Assembly (NCBI GenBank): GCA_004151065.3
Contig: NWUY0300056448.1
Span: 1 to 11,442 of the forward strand
DNA: 11,442 nt
Reading direction: 5' to 3'
DNA from: Larix sibirica
Lineage: Eukaryota; Streptophyta; Pinopsida; Pinales; Pinaceae
The number at the start of each line of letters is the position of its first letter. Positions within the stretch are counted from its first letter, which is position 1. Under the pieces are notes generated by a model, which was given only the letters and a program-made list of their open reading frames with translations, had not been told where the DNA came from and ran no database searches. Of this stretch, positions 1 to 7,378 are shown piece after piece. Position numbers and translations under genes: made by a program.

Positions 1-775
1 TTGGCCATCCGTAGTCTGTTTGAGACAAAACAAACGTTGCGAGAAAGGTCTTGTTGAGACCTTTACGGTGGTGCCAATTTCATAAACATTTGAGACTTTG
101 AAATTTTGAGTGATCTTGGATCCTCCCGAATTAGTAACGAGATATTCAAATATGAATTTTGCTGCAAATTCACTCAAATAAGCTTCAATAGGTTCTGCTT
201 TGGCCCATTTAGAAACATATTCTACTGTAGTAATTATATAGTGTGCGCATGTTTGAAGGCCAGGTATTGATAATGGTCCTACGAAGGCAATGGCCCAAAT
301 ATCTAATGTTAGACTTGGGTTCACATAAATTAGGGGCATTTCATTCCATCATAGGGTTTGACCCATTTGTTTGCATTTGTCACATTTATTAATGTAAGTT
401 TTGTAATATTTGTTCAAGGTCAACCACCATAACCTAGATTGTAATATTTTCTTGACGGATGTGTCAAATTGAAAATGTCATCCTACTAGTCCGAAATGGG
501 ATTCATCGATGATATCATCCTTCTCCTAGTCAAGGGCGCACTGACGGAGTATATCACCCTATCCTAATTTATAAAGGAATCCATTGATTAGAGGATACAG
601 AGATGCTTTCATTGCTTAAATTTTCTTTTTCTTTTCAAGTGTTCCTTTGGGATCTTATCATTCTTGTAATAATTGTGCGATGTTTGCTAACTCAATCAGT
701 ATAGCTTCAACTTTGAAGAGATGGGAATCTGGCAATTCCTTGTCTATCCTGATGGATTCTTCACCAGTTTCTATT
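1..775 (-). pseudogene. Integrase, N-terminal part, truncated and degenerate
   Basis: Integrase inserts the DNA copy into the host genome. After a linker with ELPDSHLFKVEAILIEL at about 740-690, the minus strand shows the HHCC zinc-binding region at about 590-365: ESHFGLVG, HFQ, then CDKCKQMGQ. The catalytic core starts with LDIWAIAFVGPL, where the family normally has WAIDFVGP. The first Asp of the DDE triad is thus Ala (codon at 286-288). HYIITTVEYVSKWAKAEPIE and AAKFIFEYLVT follow. Below about 110 the reading no longer resembles integrase where the second Asp is expected, so a deletion or rearrangement may lie there before the window edge. Several stops are present. Confidence 0.9.
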
Positions 776-1305
776 TGGGACAGATGGTTAGGTCTGGCAT
801 TAGACTTCCCTGGTCAGACTAATATCTAAAATTCAAATTCGTAAAGTAGTAAGATCCAACAACATATTTTTCCATGGTGTAATGGTTTATTGAAGAAATA
901 TTTTAGGGCTTGATGATCTATGAAAAATACAAATGGGTTAGCTAGCAAATAGTGACGATAAAAATCATACCTAACCCTTCTCTTTGAGTCATTAATTAAT
1001 TTCGCTAAGATTTATTCGGGACAGATGGTTAGGTCCCAGTTTCTATTCGGGACAGATGGTTAGGTCTGGCATTAGACTTCCCTGGTCAGACTAATATCTC
1101 AAATTCAAATTCCTAAAGTAGTAAGATCCAACAACAGATTTTTCCATGGTGTAATGGTTTATTGAATAAGTATTTTAGGGCTTGATGATCTATGAAAAAT
1201 ACAAATGGGTTAGCTAGAAAATAATGACGATAATTTTGGAGGGTGAAAAATCATACCTAACCCTTATGTTTGAGTCATTAATTAATTTCGCTAAGATTTA
1301 TTGAG
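764..1305. repeat. Tandem duplication of about 270 bp within RNase H
   Basis: Copy A (about 764-1012) and copy B (1036 to about 1305) are offset by 272 bp and differ at about 8 of the first 200 aligned positions, so they are roughly 96% alike by eye. Copy A lacks 14 bp present in B near 1230-1245. Between them, 1015-1035 holds a partial third start of the unit (GGGACAGATGGTTAGGTCC). Copy A joins the integrase linker and copy B joins the RNase H start, so the event happened inside the element. Confidence 0.93.
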
Positions 1306-1490
1306 CTTCCAACTAGCATATGCATTGGGATATTTGATCCCATCATCACCAGATTGAGTTAGTATTGCACCAATTACAATACATGATGCATCGATGTGAA
1401 CATGAAACTTATTAGACCAATTATGAAATTTGAGGATTGGGGATTCAAATAAAGTTTATTTTGAGTAATTCAAATGATTTTGAACATTTT
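764..1490 (-). pseudogene. RNase H domain, degenerate and partly duplicated
   Basis: RNase H removes the RNA strand during reverse transcription. The minus strand reads FHVHIDASCIVIGAILTQ at about 1420-1365, the gypsy RNase H start with the first catalytic Asp at 1390-1392. After a weak stretch, HYFLANPFVFFIDHQALKYL and WILLL-EFEFEILV follow, then PGKSNARPNHLS, where the family usually has Asp in place of the Asn (as in ADxLSR). The second half of the domain is present twice (see the tandem repeat), and both copies have this Asn. The copy nearer the integrase lacks 14 bp. Stops and the duplication make it non-functional. Confidence 0.88.
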
Positions 1491-2480
1491 GGCATCCATA
1501 TAATTTCAACATTTATCTTGAGTAATTCCTCCAAGGAGAGTGTCATATCTAAGTAGTGTTAGATGAACATCCTGTAGTAGCCTGTATGTCCTAGTAATAT
1601 TTTGACTTGATTGGTATTCATTGGTGGTTTCAATTTGAGGATGAATTTGATTTTTCCATATCAACTTTGATACCTTTTTTGCAAACAACATGTCCTAATA
1701 GTATACTAATAGGTGTGGAAAAAATACACTTCTTTATATTCAATGAGAGATCAATTTGTCAACATCTTTCTAGCAATAGTCGAAGCCATTGGACATGGTA
1801 TTTTAGCATGGTATAAATGGTCTGGTTGTCAAAATAGGCAGTCATTGTTTTGTAAAGAATGTCTTGGAAATATTTTATAACAATTTCATAAAAGACCATT
1901 GGGGCATTTTTAAGCCCGAATGGCATAAATTTATATGTGAATGACCCAAATTTTCATATGAATGTATTCTTGTGTTGATATTCTGTTTCTATGGGTACCT
2001 AATTGTACCCTGAAAATCCGTCACTGAAGGAATGGCATTCATGACCTACGACTTCATTAATTTTTTTTTCTGCAAAGGGTGTTAGGAACAGATTTGTGAG
2101 AGTTACTTTATTTGATCCTTTGAAGTCAACATAATCAATAGTATTTTCGGGTCGTTTTTCTTTGGTTGTACAACCATAGGGTTGGCCCACTCTGACTGAT
2201 CAAATAGGTAAATTATTCCAATAGCTAGCATGGTTTCAATTTCTTTCTTTACAATGTATTTTTATTTATGAGATAATTTATATGGTTTCTTCTTAACAGG
2301 TTTTGTGTCTGGCATGATGCCAATCTTCATTTCTCCCATTTCCTGTACCAATCCCTTTAAATATTTGTAATTCTAGAAAATATATCTTGGTATTCTTTGA
2401 GAAGATTTTCTATTTATGTTGTTTGTTATTCTAACTAGTAATCCCCTATTTTTCCCATTTTATATTTTTTGTCAATGGAG
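1490..2480 (-). pseudogene. Reverse transcriptase, degenerate, YxDD changed to YFDN
   Basis: RT copies the element RNA into DNA. From 2450 down, the minus strand shows an entry block (LLKEYQDIFS), then PVKKKPYKLSHK and the finger block WANPMVVQPKKN. The palm block DYVDF follows, with the first catalytic Asp at 2125-2127, then ECHSFSDGFSGYN, FMPFGLKNAPM and LLGHVVCKKGIKVD. The YxDD box at 1836-1825 reads YFDN: the second catalytic Asp (usually GAT or GAC) is now AAC, a likely G-to-A change. Frame changes occur near 2150 and near 1690, and stops interrupt the domain. The domain order and motifs are those of Ty3/gypsy. Confidence 0.92.
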
Positions 2481-2819
2481 ATATCGAATTCTTTCATCTT
2501 TATTTATGCATCCATCCACTTTAGTGGTTTAGATTCGTCAATCTATCACTCGCCTTCTTTAAATTTAGTAAAGGATGGGGGGAATCTATGAGTTCCTCGT
2601 CATCTTCTTTTTATTTAGTTTAAATTTTTAGGACTTATTTAACTAGATGAACTATATGAGGATGATGTTTTTCCTTCTAAATATTTTTCCAAGTGTATTA
2701 TCATTTTCTAATGCCAAGCGATTCGACAGGCATACCAACTGCTTCTGGTTGATTTTGACTATATTGCAATTTGATCTTGGTCGGAAAGTAGGTGTAGTGA
2801 CGACTACATCAACTAGTGG

Positions 2820-3399
2820 TTCTGTTGGTTTGATAAATTGTTGAATTTATTGTACCACTTCCTTAAGGCATTCCTTTGCAGGAGTAAATGATAAATATTG
2901 GATAAAATTTTCTTTTAAGGACTGCCAAATAAATGTTTCACCTCTTTCTTCTTCTACCATTTATTGGGAAATTTGTCTAAGGTGCTTGGGAACATATGTG
3001 ACCATACTTGTTCATCAAAATAGCTAAGCCTTTTCCATCCTGTTCATCAAAATAGCTAAGCCTTTTCCATTCTTTCTCGGAAGTGTTAATGTGTTCGACT
3101 GGATCATTCCCTTGGGGGAACTTTTGAGTTTCAGCTTGTGCTGATAATTTACTTTCTCCAAATGGCTTGATGAAGTAGGTCAAGGCCATTGTCCAAGTTT
3201 GAAGACAATACTGATGGGTGTCCCACCATCTAGCGGCTCGACCCATGAATGTTTCGACTAAACTTTGCAGGTCACCTTGTTCTCCAACATTTTTAGAGGT
3301 GTCTTTGACGTGGGTTGACAACAACTCACGTACCTTGTATCAGAGCAGAGGTAATGTGGTTGGTTCTATTTTTGTAGGTACTAGAGTTGGATAATCCAT
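2820..3399 (-). pseudogene. Second Gag-capsid-like domain between protease and RT
   Basis: The minus strand reads SLVETFMGRAARWWDTHQ, followed by TWTMALTYFIKPFG and then DPVEHINTSEKEWKRL. This is the retrotrans_gag pattern: F-x-G-x-A-x-x-WW, then TW and F-x-x-x-FG. It differs from the Gag capsid near 5570-5250, which has WY instead of WW. It sits in the same frame as the protease, with stops but no frame change between them (about 4260-3071). A 32-bp tandem duplication at 3009-3070 throws the rest into another frame, where WSHMFPSTLDKFPNKW is readable near 3004-2957. A further frame change near 2950 leads to WQSLKENFIQYLSFTP. It may be a true part of this lineage, or a fragment captured from another element. 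Confidence 0.7.
3009..3070. repeat. 32-bp tandem duplication in the second Gag-like domain
   Basis: Thirty identical bases at 3009-3038 recur at 3041-3070, a unit of 32 bp including two joining bases. Because 32 is not a multiple of three, it shifts the minus-strand frame. The readable protein before it (EWKRLSYFDEQ) and after it (WSHMFPST) become collinear if one unit is ignored, so it is a secondary break. Confidence 0.92.
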
Positions 3400-3589
3400 T
3401 TATTTCTTCTCAAATACTTTCAAAATTACAGAAATTGCAAATCATTTTTGTACCATATGTCAGAGAATGAATTGAACCGTCCAAAATTCTCTTGAATGTG
3501 CTTTGTAATTTTAAATATGCCAGTTGTATAGCTCTGAGTCAGAATTTTATCCGACCAACATGGGTGAACCCAAGTGGATTTCCCCATTT

Positions 3590-4260
3590 TAATTAGTTTC
3601 AACTAAGTATTCATTATTTTGAATCACTTGGTATAGATTCCTTATGTCTGCTTCATGGTCATTAGGATCAACCCAAGGTATTCCTTAGGATGGGTAGATA
3701 GCTACAATGACCTTTTTGTCTCCTCCTTTTAATTTTATTCTATCTTTCTCTAAGGATATAGAAGCCTTCACCTTTCTTCCCCATGGTTGATCAACTAATG
3801 CAATAAATGATTTAGACCCTTATTTCGGGTTGATCACTTTGAAATCAATTTGAGTATCAATACCCATTATTTCAGTATTGACATTCTTCCATACTCTTAT
3901 AGGTTCAGTTAATCCCTATTTAGCAAGCTTAAGATATATAACCGACTCAGATAGTTGCGGAATACCAAGTATTTCCCAAGTAGACCTGGTCATTATGTTT
4001 GCTTGAGTGCCAAAGTCAAGGACGACTTGCGATATGCAATATCCCTTGACTTCAAGATTGACCAAGGAGTTGATGTGAACTTTATCATTTTGGTTTAAAC
4101 AAAAAATATTTTTAGCAACTTTTTCATTCCCTTGATTATTTCTTATCATATACATTAAATCAATTAGTCGAGCGGCGACATACTCTTTTGTGAGAAGTTG
4201 AAACAATTCATTAAGTGTTTTAGTTCGTGACTTCAGAGTGCCTTCTTCATATGCTAATTC
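3590..4260 (-). pseudogene. Retropepsin-like aspartic protease, degenerate
   Basis: The protease cuts the Gag-Pol polyprotein. The minus-strand frame contains VLDFGTQANIMTRSTW, the shape of the plant gypsy active site; the catalytic Asp codon is at 4015-4017. A hydrophobic and charged tail follows, including GLTEPIRVWKNV and then DQPWGRKVKASISLEKDRI, which resembles the region after protease in conifer gypsy elements (my recollection). In-frame stops at 3916-3918, 3820-3822, 3685-3687 and 3589-3591 interrupt it. There is no frame change across the domain. The frame continues directly toward the second Gag-like domain. Confidence 0.82.
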
Positions 4261-4484
4261 CTAAAAAATTCTTCCAACATTTTTAAAAATGTATCTCTGC
4301 TTGTGAGGATTAGGAAATTATTCTCTTTACTTTGGATTTTTGTGATGTGCAAATTGTCACCTCTAGTATTTGTGCCTTGTCTTGTAATGATGTGCAAATT
4401 TGTAGAATTTAGTGCTTCATGATTAGGTACACCAGACAAGAGATTAAAATTCTTTTTATTTATAATATTTTCAAGGATGATGGG

Positions 4485-4526
4485 AAAATATTCTAATGAA
4501 TGCTCCCCCACCCCACATTTCATACA
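4485..4526 (-). other. CCHC zinc knuckle 2 in Gag, last Cys lost
   Basis: The minus-strand Gag frame reads CMKCGVGEHSLEYF. The spacing is that of CX2CX4HX4C, but the last ligand is Phe (codon TTT at 4485-4487), one base from the Cys codon TGT. The knuckle would no longer bind zinc normally. Confidence 0.75.
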
Positions 4527-5054
4527 AAATTTGAGGTTCGTCGTGTCCTTCCAAGGGAAGACAAAACATAAATGTTCTTCACTGTAATAGATGAAACATC
4601 GAGACTTCCCTCAACCTTGAGGAAAATTACCTCGATTATTGTTACACCTTCCACGACCGTTATAACCACCCCATCAGTTGTATCCATTGTTGTGTTGGTC
4701 ATTATTTTTGGATTCTCGACCCTTTTGGTTGCTCTGGTCGATGATATGTGCTTGATAAACCGACTGGTAATTCTGCTTGTTCTTCAGATTCTTCACATAT
4801 TCTACAGTGTTATGTAGAGTATCTCGACAGATTCCGCACCATTTAGATTTAAAACTTTCAAAATTATATGGACAATCTGTCATTGATTGAGGTTCAAACT
4901 TTTTGCATATGTCACAATAACAACTTTTATGAGCGACTAAAAAATTATATGGTCATATTTCCACGAGAAATGATCTTCACTCTTCGCGGAACATTCTTCT
5001 TTTTCTAGGGAATAGTTTTTTGTCATATAGGAAACGATGGCGGTCTTCATATGA

Positions 5055-5096
5055 ACAATTATCTTTAGTGTGATCCTCCGATGAGCATGTCGTACA
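5055..5096 (-). other. CCHC zinc knuckle 1 in Gag (intact)
   Basis: The minus-strand Gag frame reads CTTCSSEDHTKDNC, an exact CX2CX4HX4C knuckle as in nucleocapsid domains that bind the packaged RNA. All four metal ligands are kept, although the surrounding gene is broken. Confidence 0.9.
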
Positions 5097-5957
5097 CCAT
5101 AGGTCGCTATGCCACAAACCAAGTTGTTGAAGTGATCTTTACATTATCTCCAACTTTTCTTCTACTCTCCTATAGATAGGGGCAACTATGAAATCTTCAT
5201 TCAACTCAACCTTTTGAGTCTTTTTCAGAGCTTCCTTGTAGGTTGTAAATTCATGTAAACTTAAGGGCGTTCTAATTCTGGGTAGAAGGCTTGGAACAAA
5301 CCACTAAATCAAAAGAGTTTGATCCATATTTGATGTGATTTGGATGAGTAAGTATTTGAATCTTTTATCATGTTTGCAAACTGTTTCTCTAGGTATTTGA
5401 GTAATTTATTTTAATTTATTGGTGGCCAGATGCCTATTGTATTGAGCCTAGAAGAATTCTAGAAAATTATGCTAGATTTCATCTTTTGTTCTTGGATGGT
5501 TTTCTATAAAATTCATGTACCATGTAACCGCTCTTTTTCAAAGACCACATACAAACTATGCTATCTTTCGACTTTCATCATTAACAAGATTAGATTCCTA
5601 GACAATTTCACAGACAAACCAATGTCTTTGGGGATCTTCTTCCCCCTCATAAATCAGAATGTGCATTGAATGATGATGATCCATATTGATGAAATTTTTA
5701 TTACTACTTCGATTACTAACTTGATTATTACCTGGAGGTGTATTACTATCTATAGATGGACTTACTTCTTTTTGATGAGTTTTATACCAAGAAAGTTGAC
5801 CTTCTTCTATTGAGTCTTCATCGACAGGTTGGATCTCCGATGAGATTCCCACTTCAATCGATAATATTGTTGGCAGGGGGTACCTCCATGTATCCTGAAT
5901 ATAATAAGTGAAAACTATGTCTTCCAAATTCAAGCATAAAATTAATCGAGTTACCAT

Positions 5958-7010
5958 GAAGTGGTCTCAATATCATCAGTCGATCCCTGATTTGTCCACA
6001 TTTGTTTAGTCGACACCATATGCAACATTCACCAGCTCTAGTTCTCAAGTCAGACTCGATGATCTATCTTACACTCGAGCCATGGCTCAAAAGGGTTAGA
6101 ACTTGATTAACAAGTGTCGTAACTTCAAGAATGATAATCTATAATGCTTTCGAAGTTTCCTCCATTAACAAGGGTTCTATGATCGATGTCTCATCCTCTC
6201 TCTCATCTAGTCGAATTTTCCTCAACTCAGGTAGGACTTTTTGCTACTCGATCCTCTTGACCAGATTCTTCATATTCCTCTTGTTACGAAGGGGACTTAA
6301 ATTGCCCCTTAATTCTTCTCATTTTTTGTCATTTTCCCCTTTCAATTTTTTGAATATTACTGGTATTCTTGTGGTTGGGGATTTCTTTTCATCGATTCAA
6401 TATTAAGTTCTTGCTAGGCTTCGTTAAATTTTTATTTTGTGGACTAACATATTCTATTCATACATTCCATGTGGTCGGTGACCCCCCCATTTCCAACCTG
6501 ACTACTAATAGGCGACGGGTGTGGGTTCAACAATGGTATTCATTACTGAGAAAGTACCTCCACTCTCGTTTATGGATGAAGCACTCCAATATTTTTGTTT
6601 TTGCTCTTGATTTGAGCTAGCACCAAGGACCAAGAGAGGTTGAGGTTTGACTATATGGACAACTTATTTTTCAATTAAAAACTTGTAAAGCAAAAGTCGA
6701 AATCGTATAAAAAAAACTGTCAAGATTTTTTTTATAAAACCTAGACTTGATGTCATCCAACAAAATACTTTCCTCTATGGCTTGTTCTTCAAAGAATTCA
6801 TCACCTATCTTCTCGACCCACTCCTGTAAGCTTGTCCGTCCACCGTTACAAATATTTTGAATCATCAATATTTCATTCTTGGTGTCTATTCTTCTCATGA
6901 ATGCTATCAAGAAACTTCTTTATTTCATGAGGGATGATTTTTATGAGTCGTTCATGAGATTATGTGAAGAATTTCTATTTGGTCTTCGTGAGAGTTAACT
7001 TGTTTATTCT
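5958..7010 (-). pseudogene. Decayed coding remnant between primer-binding site and Gag
   Basis: This stretch between the primer-binding site and the recognisable Gag holds several blocks that read like protein on the minus strand, in different frames. The longest open block is 6910-6671, rich in acidic residues, with EWVEKIGDEFFEEQAIEES; readable sequence precedes it up to about 7000, interrupted by stops. A second block at about 6360-6000 in another frame is charged, with IPVIFKKLKGEN and LPELRKIRLDEREDE. It could be the N-terminal part of Gag or a separate leader ORF. I recognise no domain. Stops and frame changes show it is not functional. About 110 nt next to the primer-binding site show nothing clear. 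Confidence 0.45.
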
Positions 7011-7119
7011 GGCATAATTTTGGATCTAGTTTGGGATTTTTCTATTCCACCACTCTCTAATTTTCCTCACTCACCAATTATGTACACATGATCATTTAAT
7101 GTCCTGTGTCAATACTATT

Positions 7120-7132
7120 GACAATGGAACCA
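7120..7132 (-). other. Primer-binding site, tRNA-Glu type
   Basis: The minus strand reads TGGTTCCATTGTC, starting one nucleotide inside the LTR end at 7134. From memory, the complement of a plant cytosolic tRNA-Glu 3' end (with CCA) is TGGTTCCGTTGCC, which matches 11 of 13; both mismatches are transitions. The initiator-Met primer site usual in plant elements matches only about 8 of 13. This site would prime minus-strand DNA synthesis. Confidence 0.55.
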
Positions 7133-7330
7133 ATGTTGTGATCTACGGGATTACATTGATTTACCAGTAGCACATTATATAAGATATTAAGTATGAGAAC
7201 ATGCATATATAAAGGAGACAAGATAGAATGAAAGTAATGATCACACCAACAACAAGTATTTATATTAATATCAGGCCATATAATGTACAAAATATGGATA
7301 ATAATATGTATATCATCTGGCTCAACAAAA

Positions 7331-7341
7331 TTTATATATAG
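7331..7341 (-). promoter_or_regulatory. TATA box in the candidate LTR
   Basis: The minus strand reads CTATATATAAA, about 37 nt from the outer LTR end. This fits an RNA polymerase II TATA box driving element transcription toward the primer-binding site. AT-rich DNA produces such strings by chance, so support comes mainly from its place in the LTR. Confidence 0.4.
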
Positions 7342-7352
7342 ATCATACAATC

Positions 7353-7378
7353 TGTTAGACAGTTGTAACTATCTAACA
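7353..7378. repeat. Near-perfect inverted repeat at the LTR outer end
   Basis: The arms TGTTAGACAGTT (7353-7364) and AACTATCTAACA (7367-7378) are complementary except for one C/A mismatch and are separated by 2 nt. The structure occupies the outer 26 bp of the candidate LTR, so its whole upstream region is nearly a hairpin. Because either end reads TGTTAG, it leaves some doubt about where the LTR begins. Confidence 0.7.

Larger units (their letters stand above)
4261..5957 (-). pseudogene. gag: Gag polyprotein (capsid and nucleocapsid), degenerate
   Basis: Gag forms the particle shell and binds the element RNA. A single minus-strand frame is readable over most of this stretch, apart from stops. 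The first clear block near 5684-5600 contains YEGEEDPQRHWFVCE. A capsid-type block follows at about 5570-5250, with RAVTWYMNF, then HNFLEFF, then HDKRFKYLL and TYKEALKKTQKVE, the usual helical pattern of retrotransposon Gag (retrotrans_gag type). A perfect CCHC zinc knuckle lies at 5096-5055. A further Cys-rich stretch lies near 4900-4800 (CDICKK, WCGIC), and a second knuckle with its last Cys lost lies at 4526-4485. Reading from about 5860 is secure; 5957-5860 is less certain, because another frame also looks plausible there. A run of six T on the minus strand at 4263-4268 marks the change to the protease frame. Many stops make it non-functional. Confidence 0.88.
1..7378 (-). mobile_element. 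Decayed Ty3/gypsy LTR retrotransposon, 3' part outside the window
   Basis: The minus strand carries, in order from 7378 downward, a candidate LTR, a primer-binding site, Gag, protease, reverse transcriptase, RNase H and integrase. RT before RNase H before integrase is the Ty3/gypsy order; in Ty1/copia integrase precedes RT. The integrase runs into the left edge, so its C-terminus, the polypurine tract and the 3' LTR are not visible. The element is full of in-frame TAG, TAA and TGA codons, has several frame changes and two tandem duplications, and has lost catalytic residues, so it is a fossil copy. An additional Gag-like domain lies between protease and RT. The Gag wording resembles gypsy elements common in conifer genomes, which is my recollection and not a search result. 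Confidence 0.93.
7134..7378 (-). repeat. Candidate 5' LTR of the gypsy element (245 bp)
   Basis: Read on the minus strand, this stretch starts TGTTAG and ends CACAACA, giving matching TGTT...AACA ends as expected of an LTR. A TATA-like CTATATATAAA lies about 37 nt inside the outer end. One base beyond the inner end lies a sequence resembling a tRNA primer-binding site. The plus-strand reading frame that starts again immediately outside 7378 supports this outer edge. The partner LTR is outside the window, so the boundary cannot be confirmed by comparison. The implied U3 upstream of the TATA box is very short. Only one target-site copy would be visible, starting at 7379 (GTACG if 5 bp). Confidence 0.62.

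Noticed and set aside
647-829. 60-codon plus-strand open frame
   Set aside because: Antisense to the RNase H to integrase linker, which reads as element protein on the minus strand.
3335-3346. Plus-strand TTGTATCAGAGC, 11 of 12 matches to the initiator-Met primer-binding site
   Set aside because: The minus-strand Gag-like reading continues smoothly through it (YKVREL), no LTR end (CA) lies just upstream, and no plus-strand retroelement coding follows. Most likely coincidence within coding sequence.
4260-4270. Minus-strand TTTTTTA at the Gag to protease frame change, resembling a -1 slippery site
   Set aside because: The upstream frame does not present the heptamer in the canonical phase, and the -1 frame meets a TAG at once. 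A one-base indel in the T run of a decayed copy explains it more simply.
4572-4817. 81-codon plus-strand open frame with hydrophobic composition
   Set aside because: It is the antisense of the Gag nucleocapsid region, whose minus-strand reading has clear Cys-rich motifs.
6131-6620. Overlapping plus-strand open frames of 91 and 83 codons
   Set aside because: They are antisense to the charged leader blocks on the minus strand and show no family resemblance.
7096-7350. 84-codon minus-strand open frame
   Set aside because: It lies almost wholly inside the candidate LTR and across the primer site, with low-complexity AT-rich composition and no recognisable motif.
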